A DNA stretch of 64,000 nucleotides, from positions 1-64,000 of the forward strand of contig JBDTTU010000002.1 in the NCBI GenBank assembly GCA_039930465.1. Reading direction: 5' to 3'. This DNA is from LMDS01 sp039930465 (GTDB lineage Bacteria; Pseudomonadota; Gammaproteobacteria; Burkholderiales; Burkholderiaceae_C). Of this stretch, positions 51,486 through 60,350 are shown in pieces (positions within the stretch are counted from its first letter, which is position 1; every line of letters begins with the position of its first letter). A model generated the notes under the pieces. That model was not told the origin of the DNA and made no database searches. It was given only the letters and a program-made list of their open reading frames with translations. The translations under genes and the position numbers were made by a program.

Positions 51486-52721
51486 ATGAACCGCGCGCTG
51501 CGCCCCGACCACCGGCTCACGCTGCTCAAGGGCAGCGAGGCGATGTTCCCGGCGATGATCGAAGCGATCACGAGTGCACGCGCACAGGTGCTGCTTGAAA
51601 CCTACATCTTCCAGTTCGACCGTTCGGTGCTGGCTGTGGCGCAGGCGCTCGAACAGGCCGCTGCGCGCGGCGTGGCGGTGCGGGTCGTCGTCGACGGCGT
51701 GGGCACCGGTGACGTGCCGCCCGAGTGGCAGCAGCGTTGGCGCGCGGCCGGTGTGCAATGGGCCGTGTTCAACCCGGCGCGGGGCTGGCGCCTGTTGTTG
51801 CCCAAGCGCTGGCGGCGCATGCACCGCAAGCTCTGTGTGGTTGATGGCGAAACCGCCTTCTGTGGCGGCATCAACCTGCTCGACGACTACTACGACCCGA
51901 ACCACGGCGAACTCGACCAGCCGCGTTTCGACTTCGCAGTGCGCGTCAAGGGTCCGCTCGTGGCAGACGTGCACGACACGATGACACGCCTTTGGGCGCG
52001 CCTGCAGGTGGCGCGCGAAGCGCGCGAGCGCGACTTCGAAGGCGCGTTGAAAGCGGTGCGCGTGGCGGCCCGTGCGGGTACCGACATGGGCACGGCCGAG
52101 CCCGCATCGGTCACCGGCGAACGGGCTGCGGGCGAAGGTGCGCTGGCGTCTCTGGTGCTGCGCGACAACGTGCGCTTCCGGCGCAGCATCGAGGGCATCT
52201 ACCGCGTCTCAATCGCGCAGGCCCGCAGCGAGATCCTGATCGCCAACGCCTATTTCATTCCTGGCGTGCAGTTGCAACGCGCATTGATTCGCGCCGCCAA
52301 GCGTGGCGTGCGCATCACGCTGTTGTTGCAGGCGAAGTACGAGTACTTCATGCAGTACCACGCGAGCCGCGCGGTGTACGGCGTGATGCTGAAGGCCGGC
52401 ATTCACATCATCGAATACGAGCCGAGTTTCCTGCACGCCAAGGTCGCGGTGATGGACGCGGCCGACGGCATGCTCGCCACCGTCGGTTCGTCGAATCTCG
52501 ACCCGCTGAGCCTGCTGCTCGCGCGCGAGGCCAACGTCTTCGTGCGTGACGACACTTTTGCGAATGAGCTGCGCGCCCACCTGGCCGACGCCATCGCCCA
52601 CCACGGTCGGCGTGTCGACCCGGCCGAGCATGAGCGCCGCCCCATCCTCACGCGCGGCCTCACCTGGGTCGCCTACGGGCTGATGCGCATGCTGCTGCTG
52701 GTCAGCGGCAAGCGCTACTGA
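51486..52721 (+). CDS. clsB: Cardiolipin synthase B (phospholipase D family)
   Basis: About 411 aa with two HKD motifs: 'HRKLCVVDGETAFCGGINL' (first) and 'HAKVAVMDAADGMLATVGSSN' (second, in part), both with the spaced His-Lys-Asp. No N-terminal transmembrane helices, which separates ClsB from ClsA. It forms cardiolipin from phosphatidylglycerol, or phosphatidylglycerol by headgroup exchange. The ATG at 51486 begins one base after the upstream stop. It likely sits at the membrane surface. Confidence 0.94.
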   Translation: MNRALRPDHRLTLLKGSEAMFPAMIEAITSARAQVLLETYIFQFDRSVLAVAQALEQAAARGVAVRVVVDGVGTGDVPPEWQQRWRAAGVQWAVFNPARGWRLLLPKRWRRMHRKLCVVDGETAFCGGINLLDDYYDPNHGELDQPRFDFAVRVKGPLVADVHDTMTRLWARLQVAREARERDFEGALKAVRVAARAGTDMGTAEPASVTGERAAGEGALASLVLRDNVRFRRSIEGIYRVSIAQARSEILIANAYFIPGVQLQRALIRAAKRGVRITLLLQAKYEYFMQYHASRAVYGVMLKAGIHIIEYEPSFLHAKVAVMDAADGMLATVGSSNLDPLSLLLAREANVFVRDDTFANELRAHLADAIAHHGRRVDPAEHERRPILTRGLTWVAYGLMRMLLLVSGKRY

Positions 52722-52735
52722 CGCTTCGCCCGCCC

Positions 52736-53818
52736 ATGGTCTCGATGCCGCCCGACGACCTGATCGTGCAGCGCCCAGAAGGCCTGTACTGCACGGCCGG
52801 CGACTTCTACATCGACCCGTGGCGCCCGGTCGAGCGCGCCGTGATCACGCACGCGCATGCCGACCACGCACGGCGCGGGCACACGGCCTACCTGGCCGCC
52901 GCACCGGCCGAAGGTGTGCTGCGTTCGCGCCTGGGCGACATCAATCTCCAGACGCTGCCCTACGGCGAAACCATCGACCACTTCGGCGTGCGCCTGTCGC
53001 TGCACCCGGCCGGCCACGTGCTCGGCTCGGCGCAGGTGCGGCTGGAACACGCTGGGCACGTGTGGGTGGCGTCGGGCGACTACTTCGTGGCGGGCCTTGA
53101 CGCCGATCCGCGTGAAGACAACTCGACCTGCACACCCTTCGAGCCGGTGCGCTGCGACTGCTTCATCACCGAGAGCACCTTCGGCCTGCCGATCTACCGC
53201 TGGGCGCCGCAGCGTGAGTTGTTCAACGAGATCAACAATTGGTGGGCGGCCAACGCCGCGGCCGGCCGCGCCAGCCTGTTGATGGGCTACAGCTTCGGCA
53301 AGGCGCAGCGTTTTCTCGCGGGGGTCGATTCGACGATCGGCCCGATCTTCGTGCACGGCGCGGTCGAGCCGCTGAACCGGGCCTACCGAGCGGCGGGCGT
53401 GGCGCTGCCGCCGACGACGCTCGTTTCTGACATCAGCGACAAGTCACGCTTCAAAGGCGCGCTCGTGATCGCCCCGCCATCGGTGCAGAACTCGGCGTGG
53501 ACGCAGCGCCTGGGTGACTTCAGCGACGCATTCGCCAGTGGCTGGATGCAACTGCGCGGCGCCCGCCGGCGCCGCGCCGTGGACCGTGGCTTCGTGCTCA
53601 GCGACCATGCCGACTGGCCCGGCCTGCAACGCGCCACTGCCGCCACCGGCGCGCAGCGCGTGATCGTGACGCACGGCTACGAAAGTGTGATGGTGCGCTG
53701 GCTGACCGAGCAGGGCCTGGAAGCCGGATCGTTCAGCACCGAATACGGCGACGAGCAGGAAGCCAGAGAAGAGGCTCGTGAGGGCACGGCTGCAGAAGCG
53801 CCAGCCGCTGCGCCATGA
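52736..53818 (+). CDS. Ligase-associated DNA exonuclease (metallo-beta-lactamase fold)
   Basis: Protein of 360 aa with MBL metal motif 'THAHADHARRG' (HxHxDH), 'GHVLGSAQVRLEH', 'YSFGKAQRFLAG' and 'FVLSDHADWPGL', matching exonucleases encoded beside bacterial ATP-dependent DNA ligases. These are thought to act in DNA repair. The C-terminus is an acidic Ala-rich tail. Its TGA overlaps the ligase ATG. A second in-frame ATG (52745) is possible. Follows clsB by 14 bp. Confidence 0.93.
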   Translation: MVSMPPDDLIVQRPEGLYCTAGDFYIDPWRPVERAVITHAHADHARRGHTAYLAAAPAEGVLRSRLGDINLQTLPYGETIDHFGVRLSLHPAGHVLGSAQVRLEHAGHVWVASGDYFVAGLDADPREDNSTCTPFEPVRCDCFITESTFGLPIYRWAPQRELFNEINNWWAANAAAGRASLLMGYSFGKAQRFLAGVDSTIGPIFVHGAVEPLNRAYRAAGVALPPTTLVSDISDKSRFKGALVIAPPSVQNSAWTQRLGDFSDAFASGWMQLRGARRRRAVDRGFVLSDHADWPGLQRATAATGAQRVIVTHGYESVMVRWLTEQGLEAGSFSTEYGDEQEAREEAREGTAAEAPAAAP

Positions 53819-55509
53819 AAGCCTTCGCTCGACTCTTCAACGCCCTCGACGCGAGCACCGCCACCGGCGCGAAGGTCGGCTCGCTGAAAGCCTATTTCGC
53901 CGTGGCACCGTCCGCCGACGCGGCCTGGGCGGTCTACTTTCTCGCTGGCGGCAAGCCGCGCCAGGTCGTGCCCACGGCCGTGTTGCGTGCGCTCGCGTGT
54001 GAGCGCGCAGCCATCGCGCCGTGGCTGTTCGAAGAGGCCTACCAGGCGGTCGGCGATCTGGCCGAGACCATCGCGCACGTGCTGCCACCGCCCGGTGCGC
54101 TCAGCGACCTCGGCCTGGCGGAATGGGTCGAGCAGCGTCTGTTGCCTTTGCGCGGCAGCGACCCCGAGGCGCAGAGCGAGTGCATCGCCGCGTACTGGGA
54201 TGAGCTCGACAGCACGGGCCGCTTCCTGCTGACCAAGCTGATCGGCGGTGGTTTTCGCGTCGGGGTCAGCAAGCTGCTGGTGCAGCGCGCGCTGGCCGAA
54301 CACGCGGGGATCGACCCCAAGATCGTCGCTCAGCGCCTGATGGGCTACACCGATGCGAAGCAGATGCCCGACGCGGCGCGCTTCGAGCAACTCGTGTCGC
54401 ACGCGTCGAACGGCCCGGCCGACGCGGGCCAGCCGTACCCGTTTTTCCTCGCGCACCAACTCGACGCGGGTGCCGAAGCGTTCGACACGAAGCTCGGCCC
54501 GCCAGCCGACTGGATGGTCGAATGGAAGTACGACGGTATTCGCGCACAGGTCGTCAAACGCGCCGGCACGGTCTGGGTCTGGTCACGTGGCGAAGAGCTG
54601 ATGACCGATCGATTCCCCGAGCTCGTGGCGCTCGCCGCGGTGCTGCCCGACGGCACCGTTCTCGACGGTGAGATCGTGGTGTGGAAGGGCGCAGGCCCGG
54701 CGCCGTTCAACCTGCTGCAGCAACGCATCGGGCGCAAGACCTTGAACAGACGTGTTCTGGCCGACGCGCCCGTCGCCTTCATCGCTTACGACCTGCTCGA
54801 ATGGCAGGGTGAAGACCAGCGTACACAAGCACAAGCAGTTCGCCGTGAGTTGCTCGAAGCAGCCGTGCAGACATCGCCCGGCCTGCACCTGTCGCCGACC
54901 GAGCGCCGCGCGAGTTGGGCCGAACTCGCGGTGCTGCGCGAAGAGTCGCGCGCTCGCGGCGTCGAAGGGTTCATGCTCAAACACGTCGATTCGCGCTACG
55001 GCACCGGCCGCACCAAGAGCGACGGCACCTGGTGGAAGTGGAAGATCGAGCCACTCATGGTCGACGCCGTGTTGATCTACGCCCAGGCCGGTCACGGCCG
55101 CCGTGCCAGCGTCTACACCGACTACACCTTCGCGGTATGGAACCGCGCGCCACGCGATGCCGCCGAAGCGCAGGCCGTGGTCGAGGCCATCGCGCGGCGC
55201 GAGCCGGCGGCACCCGATGCGCTGCAGCTCGTGGCTTTCGCCAAAGCCTATTCCGGCCTCACCGACGCCGAGTTCCACAGCGTCGACAAGGTGGTTCGCG
55301 CCACCACGATCGAGAAGTTCGGCCCGGTGCGCAGCGTCAAGCCGTCGATGGTGTTCGAACTCGGCTTCGAAGGCATCAACCGCAGCCCGCGCCACAAGAG
55401 CGGCATTGCGGTGCGCTTCCCGCGCATGCTGCGCATCCGCGACGACAAACCGCTGCACGAGGCCGACACGATGCTGCAGCTCGAAGCGCTGCTGGCGCTG
55501 GCGGGCTGA
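53815..55509 (+). CDS. ATP-dependent DNA ligase (repair type, with exonuclease partner)
   Basis: Protein of 564 aa: N-terminal ligase domain (about 1-200), adenylylation domain with nucleotidyl Lys238 in 'EWKYDGIRAQ' (motif I), 'LDGEIVVW', 'VEGFMLKHVDS', 'WWKWKIEPLMVDAVLI' (motif V), then the OB fold ending 'EGINRSPRHKSGIAVRFPRML' (in part). It is an accessory ligase beside the essential NAD-dependent LigA. In other genomes the pair is joined by an Lhr-type helicase and a phosphoesterase; those are absent here. Confidence 0.95.
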   Translation: MKAFARLFNALDASTATGAKVGSLKAYFAVAPSADAAWAVYFLAGGKPRQVVPTAVLRALACERAAIAPWLFEEAYQAVGDLAETIAHVLPPPGALSDLGLAEWVEQRLLPLRGSDPEAQSECIAAYWDELDSTGRFLLTKLIGGGFRVGVSKLLVQRALAEHAGIDPKIVAQRLMGYTDAKQMPDAARFEQLVSHASNGPADAGQPYPFFLAHQLDAGAEAFDTKLGPPADWMVEWKYDGIRAQVVKRAGTVWVWSRGEELMTDRFPELVALAAVLPDGTVLDGEIVVWKGAGPAPFNLLQQRIGRKTLNRRVLADAPVAFIAYDLLEWQGEDQRTQAQAVRRELLEAAVQTSPGLHLSPTERRASWAELAVLREESRARGVEGFMLKHVDSRYGTGRTKSDGTWWKWKIEPLMVDAVLIYAQAGHGRRASVYTDYTFAVWNRAPRDAAEAQAVVEAIARREPAAPDALQLVAFAKAYSGLTDAEFHSVDKVVRATTIEKFGPVRSVKPSMVFELGFEGINRSPRHKSGIAVRFPRMLRIRDDKPLHEADTMLQLEALLALAG

Positions 55510-55618
55510 AGGCTCAGCCGATGGTCAGGAGCGCCAATCCGGGCCGGCAATCAGGGTCATGTCAGCAAGCCGCGCCAGTCTGTGACGTTAGGATAGGCGC
55601 GCAGGGAGACAAGAATCA

Positions 55619-56527
55619 ATGAATTCATTCCAGTCCAGGCTGCTGTGCGCGGCAACGCTGATCGGGCTTGTGGGGGGCGCGGCGGCCGCGCCTTTGCCGG
55701 CCGACGACAACGAACGCGCTTGCTGGCTGAGCCGCACGCAAGAGCGAACGCGGGCCAACCTGAAGGAACTGACGGCCGTCGACTTCTCGAACCTGCGCAA
55801 CGGCTACAAGGTGGCGTCGCCATTCCAGGTCGACTTCGCGGTTCGGGGCATGGGCGTGGTGCCGGCCGGCAAGGAGCTCAAGGGCACCGGCCACCACCAC
55901 ATTCTGGTCGACACACGCATGCCGCCCAGCGTCACCGACAAACTGCCGTTCAACGACAAACACCGCCACTTCGGCAAGGGCCAGACCTCGACCCTGCTCG
56001 ACCTGCCGGCCGGAAAACACACCCTGCGCCTGCTGTTCGCCGACCACGAACACCGCCCTTACTTCGTGTTCAGCAACGAGATCACGGTCGAGGTGCTGGG
56101 CTCGCGCAGCGCCGTGCCGCGGCCGAAGATCGACCCGAAGAATTTCGATGCGACCTGCGCCGCCTGGTACCAGGACGAAGTCTCGCGCCCGCGCCCGCCC
56201 GACGAACCTTTGCACTTCACCAACCTGCGCGCCGGTGAATCGCTCGTGAGCCCGTTCAATGCGCGCCTGGGCGTCGACGGTTACGGCGTGTGTGCGCGCG
56301 GGCAGTCGGCCGAGAAGAGCGGGCACTTCATGCTCGACGTTCTGGCGCGAGCCGACCGCAAGCCGGTGCAGAGTTTCGATCTTTCGAACGGTGCCACCCA
56401 GACCAACCTGTTCATCCCCGTCGGCAATTACCTGCTGCGCTTGCGCTTTGTCGACCCTGTGAGTGGTGTCGACCTGCTGCGCCCGCACGAGCTGCCAGTC
56501 AACGTGACGCAGCAAGACCGCATCTGA
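55619..56527 (+). CDS. Exported protein with two DUF4399-like repeats
   Basis: Protein of 302 aa with a signal peptide (cleavage near AAA/APL, residue 24). Two related segments follow: 'VDFSNLRNGYKVASPFQVDFAVRGMGVVPAG' (in part, about 57-150) and 'LHFTNLRAGESLVSPFNARLGVDGYGVCARG' (in part, about 195-300), each with a Gly-His-(His/Phe) motif ('GTGHHHILVD'; 'KSGHFMLDV') and a '(T/N)(L/Y)(R/L)L.F.D' ending. The first repeat is the better DUF4399 match; the second lacks the HHH. Periplasmic, possibly metal-binding; function unknown. GGGAGA lies upstream of the ATG. Confidence 0.85.
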   Translation: MNSFQSRLLCAATLIGLVGGAAAAPLPADDNERACWLSRTQERTRANLKELTAVDFSNLRNGYKVASPFQVDFAVRGMGVVPAGKELKGTGHHHILVDTRMPPSVTDKLPFNDKHRHFGKGQTSTLLDLPAGKHTLRLLFADHEHRPYFVFSNEITVEVLGSRSAVPRPKIDPKNFDATCAAWYQDEVSRPRPPDEPLHFTNLRAGESLVSPFNARLGVDGYGVCARGQSAEKSGHFMLDVLARADRKPVQSFDLSNGATQTNLFIPVGNYLLRLRFVDPVSGVDLLRPHELPVNVTQQDRI

Positions 56528-56584
56528 CGCACAGGCCCGCTTTACCCCCGCGGCGTCAGCGCAAACGGCCGCTCGATCGAAGGC

Positions 56585-57622
56585 TCATGCCCGCAGCGCC
56601 CGCAACACCGCGGCCGCGCGGAGCTGGCTGACCTCGATGCCGTTCCAGTTGTTGAGGCGCGTGTCGCTGAGCGAGCGCATCAGCTGCGCGCTGGCATCGT
56701 CGAGCGTCACGAAGGCTTCGATCACGGCGGCCATCACCACCTCGCAGGCGCGCGCGTTGTTGCCATCGTCGATCTTGATCGCCACGCCCAGCCCGAGTTC
56801 AGGCAGCGCCGCGCAGAACACCCCTTCTGCGCCGACCTTGCAGAACACACGTTCGCCGAATTGCTGCATCACGCGGGTGTCGAAACGGCCCGTGCCCGCG
56901 ACCATGAAGGGCGCTTTCGCCACCGCCGCGCGCAGGCGCCGGGCGGCTTGGGCATGGCTTGCACTCAAACCCGTGCCGGTGCCGATGCGCGCGAAGGCGC
57001 GGGCCAGGTGGCGCAGCGGGATCGCGTAGGTGGGAATCGAACAACCGTCGGTGCCACGCGCCGTCTTCGTCAGGTCGAAGCCGGTGCTGGCCTGCAGCGC
57101 CGCCGTCACCTCGCACATCACCGGGTGCTCGGGGCCGATGTAGCCGCGCACGTATTGCCGCAGGTTCGGGCCGGCGCCATGCAGCGCGCAGGCCATGCAC
57201 AGGAAACCGGCGTGTTTGCCGGAACAGTTGTTGTGCAGTGCGCTCGGCTGCTGGCCGCGAACCGCCAGCGTGCGCGCGGCCGACTCCAGGTAAGGCCAAT
57301 GCGCGCCGCACTCGAGCGCGTCGGCCTCGAGCCCGGCCTTCGCCAGCATCTTCGCGGCCGTCTGCGCATGCAGCTCTTCGCCGCCGTGCGAGGCGCAGGC
57401 GAGCGCGAGTTCTTCGTCGTTCAGGCCGAGTTGCTCGGCCGCGCCGCTGGCCACGAGTGGCAGCGCCTGCAGCACCTTCACGGCAGAGCGCGGGAAGATC
57501 GGGCGGTCGATGTCGCCGAGCTGCGCCACCACGGCGCCATCGGCATCGAGCACCGCCAGCGCACCGCAGTGGCTCGACTCGAGCACGCCACCACGTTTCA
57601 CTTCCACGAGCAGAGGGTTCAT
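56585..57622 (-). CDS. Asparaginase (thermolabile/Rhizobium AnsA-type)
   Basis: About 345 aa, Asparaginase_II family (distinct from the AnsA/AnsB fold of E. coli). Motifs: 'VKRGGVLESSHCGALAVLD' (in part), 'PRSAVKVLQALPLV', 'CASHGGEELH', 'HNNCSGKHAGFLC' (Ser/Lys/Cys active-site region), 'GTDGCSIPTYAIPL', 'KVGAEGVFCAALPELGLGVAIKIDDGN' (in part). It hydrolyses L-asparagine to aspartate and ammonia. The ATG at 57622 starts at the family N-terminus; 20 upstream codons are open but lie in the divergent promoter region shared with the DMT transporter. Confidence 0.94.
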   Translation of the reverse strand: MNPLLVEVKRGGVLESSHCGALAVLDADGAVVAQLGDIDRPIFPRSAVKVLQALPLVASGAAEQLGLNDEELALACASHGGEELHAQTAAKMLAKAGLEADALECGAHWPYLESAARTLAVRGQQPSALHNNCSGKHAGFLCMACALHGAGPNLRQYVRGYIGPEHPVMCEVTAALQASTGFDLTKTARGTDGCSIPTYAIPLRHLARAFARIGTGTGLSASHAQAARRLRAAVAKAPFMVAGTGRFDTRVMQQFGERVFCKVGAEGVFCAALPELGLGVAIKIDDGNNARACEVVMAAVIEAFVTLDDASAQLMRSLSDTRLNNWNGIEVSQLRAAAVLRALRA

Positions 57623-57666
57623 GCGCCGAACTGTAGCGCGCGTGGCCTCCACGACAATCGCCGTGC

Positions 57667-58548
57667 ATGTCTGCCACCGCACTCGCCCTCGTCATTGCCG
57701 CTGCCCTGTTGCATTCGGTCTGGAACATCGTTGCCAAGAAAGCGGGTGGCGACGACCGGTTTGCGTTGATCACCGCACTGATGCTGATCACGCTGTGGGC
57801 GCCGGTCGGTGTGTGGGCCTGCTGGGGCGTGTTGCCGGGGTGGGGCGGGCTGGAGTGGAGCGTGCTGCTGGCCAGCGCGGTGGTGCACCTCGTGTACTTC
57901 ACGACGCTGCTGCGTGGTTACCGGCTGTCGGACCTGACCGTCGTGTACCCGCTGGCGCGCGGCACCGGGCCGCTGCTCAGCTCGCTCGGCGCCGTGCTGT
58001 TGCTCGGCGAGCGGCTCGGCCTGATCGCTGTGCTCGGTGTTGCTGCCGTCACGTTCGGGGTGTTCTTCGTCGCCGGTGGCCCGGCGCTGTGGGCCAAGGC
58101 CCACGACCCGGCTCAGCGCCAGCGGGTGCGCACCGGCCTGGCTTACGGCGCGGCCACGGGCGCCTTGATCGCCGGCTACACCTTGATCGACGCGTACGCG
58201 GTGAAGGTGCTGCTGCTCTCGCCGATCGTGGTCGACTATGTGGGCAACCTTTTCCGCGTGCCGTTTCTGTTGCCGGCCGCGCTGCGCGACCCCGTCGGTT
58301 TCAAGCGTGCCTGGCGTGCCCAGTGGCGCTACGCGCTGGTGGTGGCCGTGCTCGGGCCGCTGGCCTACGTGCTCGTGCTGTATGCGGTGCGAATGGCGCC
58401 GCTCAGCCATGTGGCGCCCGCACGCGAGGTGTCGATGCTGTTCGCGGCGCTGATCGGCGGCCGCTTGCTCGGTGAGGGCGAGCGTGGCTTGCGCATCGCC
58501 GGTGCGGCGTTCATTGCAGCCGGCGTGGTGGCGCTGGCGCTTGGGTAG
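57667..58548 (+). CDS. EamA/DMT superfamily transporter
   Basis: Membrane protein of 293 aa with ten hydrophobic helices arranged as two EamA repeats. 'LLHSVWNIVAKKAGGD' starts the first, 'YPLARGTGPLLSSLGAVLLLGERL' (in part) closes it; the second ends 'LSHVAPAREVSMLFAALIGGRLLGEG' (in part). Likely exporter of an amino acid or metabolite. Divergent from asparaginase; 9 bp before the DUF429 gene. Confidence 0.92.
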   Translation: MSATALALVIAAALLHSVWNIVAKKAGGDDRFALITALMLITLWAPVGVWACWGVLPGWGGLEWSVLLASAVVHLVYFTTLLRGYRLSDLTVVYPLARGTGPLLSSLGAVLLLGERLGLIAVLGVAAVTFGVFFVAGGPALWAKAHDPAQRQRVRTGLAYGAATGALIAGYTLIDAYAVKVLLLSPIVVDYVGNLFRVPFLLPAALRDPVGFKRAWRAQWRYALVVAVLGPLAYVLVLYAVRMAPLSHVAPAREVSMLFAALIGGRLLGEGERGLRIAGAAFIAAGVVALALG

Positions 58549-58557
58549 AGTCGCCGC

Positions 58558-59379
58558 ATGACTTCACCGACAACGCTGCTGACCGGCATCGACTTCAGCA
58601 GCAACCCGAGCGAGAAAAAACCCGTGACCGTGGCGCTCGGCCACCTCTTTGGTCCGGTGTTGAAGCTGGCGCGTCTCGAAGCCTTCGCCACGCTCGACGC
58701 GTATGCCGCGTGGCTCGCAACACCCGGCCCGTGGCTTGGGGCGTTCGACTTTCCGTTCGGGCTGCCACGGGCCTTCGTCGACGCGCATGAGCTCGGGGCC
58801 TCGTGCGAAGAAGTCATCGGCAACGTCCACGCACGCTGCCGCACCCGCATGGAATGGCGCAGCTTCATCGACCGCTGGGGCAACACGCAGCCTGCGGGCC
58901 AGCGCCTGCTGCACCGGCGCACCGACACCGCACTGCAAGGCATCAATTCAACGAGTCCCTTGCAGACACGCTACGTGCCGGTCGGCTTCATGTACTACGA
59001 GGGCGTGGCGCGGCTGATCGACGCCGGCGTCACGCTGCCGCAGATGCACACCGGTGACCCGGCGCGGGTGGCGGTCGAAGGCTACCCGGGCTTGCTGGCG
59101 CACGAACTGATCGGCCGGCGCTCCTACAAGAACAAGGACGAACCCGATCGGCTGATCGCGCGCAAGGAAATGCTCGACGCGCTCGAACAGGGCCGCACGC
59201 GGCTCGGCCTGCGTTTGCGCCTGACGCATGCGCAGCGCGACCACGTGATCGACGATGCCAGCGGCGACCGGCTCGACGCGGTGTTGTGCCTGATGCAGGC
59301 GGCGTGGGCGAGCACGCGCGCCGGCTGCGGCTTGCCGGGAAATATCGATCCGGTCGAAGGCTGGATCGTCAGTGCCTGA
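58558..59379 (+). CDS. DUF429 domain protein
   Basis: Protein of 273 aa with the DUF429 ribonuclease-H-like fold: 'TGIDFSSNPSEKKPVTVALG' at the N-terminus, 'WLGAFDFPFGLPRAF', 'VAVEGYPGLLAHEL', and 'GDRLDAVLCLMQAAW' near the end. The acidic residues of these motifs suggest a nuclease-like metal site, but no activity is known. No signal peptide. Follows the DMT transporter by 9 bp. Confidence 0.87.
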   Translation: MTSPTTLLTGIDFSSNPSEKKPVTVALGHLFGPVLKLARLEAFATLDAYAAWLATPGPWLGAFDFPFGLPRAFVDAHELGASCEEVIGNVHARCRTRMEWRSFIDRWGNTQPAGQRLLHRRTDTALQGINSTSPLQTRYVPVGFMYYEGVARLIDAGVTLPQMHTGDPARVAVEGYPGLLAHELIGRRSYKNKDEPDRLIARKEMLDALEQGRTRLGLRLRLTHAQRDHVIDDASGDRLDAVLCLMQAAWASTRAGCGLPGNIDPVEGWIVSA

Positions 59380-59420
59380 GAGAATGCGGGCAGCCCGTTG
59401 CCGAGCCAGAAAGGACCGCC

Positions 59421-60341
59421 TTGAGCATCACACCCGCCTTCTCGATGCCCGCGCTGAACGGCGCTCTGCGCTGCGTGTGGGACGCCGCCGCCACGCTCGG
59501 TGAAGGCAGCTGCTGGTCGCCGCGCACGCAGTCGCTGTGGTGGGTCGATATTCTCGAACGCCGGCTCTTTCGATATCGCCCGGCAGACGGCGAACGCAGT
59601 GAATGGCAGTTCGATGAAGAGATCTCGGCGGTCGCCGAACGGCGCAATGCGCCGGGGCTGATCGTGACCTTGCGGCGCGGCTTCGCCACCTTCGACCCGG
59701 ATGCGCCGGGCGCGCCGCCGGCGTATCTGTACCGGCCCGCGGAAGAACCTGTGGGCAATCGTTTCAACGATGGCAAGTGCGACAGTCAAGGCCGCTTCTG
59801 GGGCGGCACGATGGACGCCGCCTGCGAGGCGCGCACCGGCGCGCTCTACCGCTGCGACGCCAGTGGCCATTGCGTGCGGCATGCGGTGGGCTTCACTGTG
59901 ACCAACGGGCCGACCTGGTCACGCGACGAGCGCACGATGTACTTCAACGACACCGTTCGGGGCCGCGTTCACGCCTTCGATTTCGACGCGGCCACGGGTG
60001 CGATCACGAACCAGCGTGAATGGCTGCGCTTTTCCAAAGGCGACGGCCTGCCCGATGGCATGACGACCGACGCCGCCGGCCGTTTGTGGATCGCCCATTG
60101 GGGCGGCGCGTGCGTGAGCTGCCACGACCCGCTGAGCGGCATTGAGCTCGGCCGCGTGAAGCTGCCCACCGATCACATCACGAACTGCGCCTTCGGCGGC
60201 AGCGATCTGCGCACCTTGTTCATCACCAGCGCGCGCTCGGGACTTTCGGCCGCGCAGCTCGCGGCCCAGCCGCTGGCGGGCGGATTGTTCGCGATCGAAC
60301 TCGGCGAGCCGGGGGTTCCGGATTCGATGTTTGGCGGTTGA
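59421..60341 (+). CDS. SMP-30/gluconolactonase family sugar lactonase
   Basis: About 306 aa, six-bladed propeller lactonase. Family motifs: 'LGEGSCWSPRTQSLWWVDI' (metal Glu), 'NRFNDGKCDSQGRFWGGTMD' (Asn, Asp), 'VTNGPTWSRD', 'SKGDGLPDGMTTDAAGRLWIAHW' (in part). A TTG at 59421 preceded by AAAGGA is the best start; ATG at 59445 is an alternative. It probably hydrolyses an aldonolactone (arabinono-, galactono- or xylono-lactone) in oxidative sugar catabolism, matching the neighbouring sugar ABC transporter and FadR-type regulator. Confidence 0.93.
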   Translation: MSITPAFSMPALNGALRCVWDAAATLGEGSCWSPRTQSLWWVDILERRLFRYRPADGERSEWQFDEEISAVAERRNAPGLIVTLRRGFATFDPDAPGAPPAYLYRPAEEPVGNRFNDGKCDSQGRFWGGTMDAACEARTGALYRCDASGHCVRHAVGFTVTNGPTWSRDERTMYFNDTVRGRVHAFDFDAATGAITNQREWLRFSKGDGLPDGMTTDAAGRLWIAHWGGACVSCHDPLSGIELGRVKLPTDHITNCAFGGSDLRTLFITSARSGLSAAQLAAQPLAGGLFAIELGEPGVPDSMFGG

Positions 60342-60350
60342 CGCGCGCTC

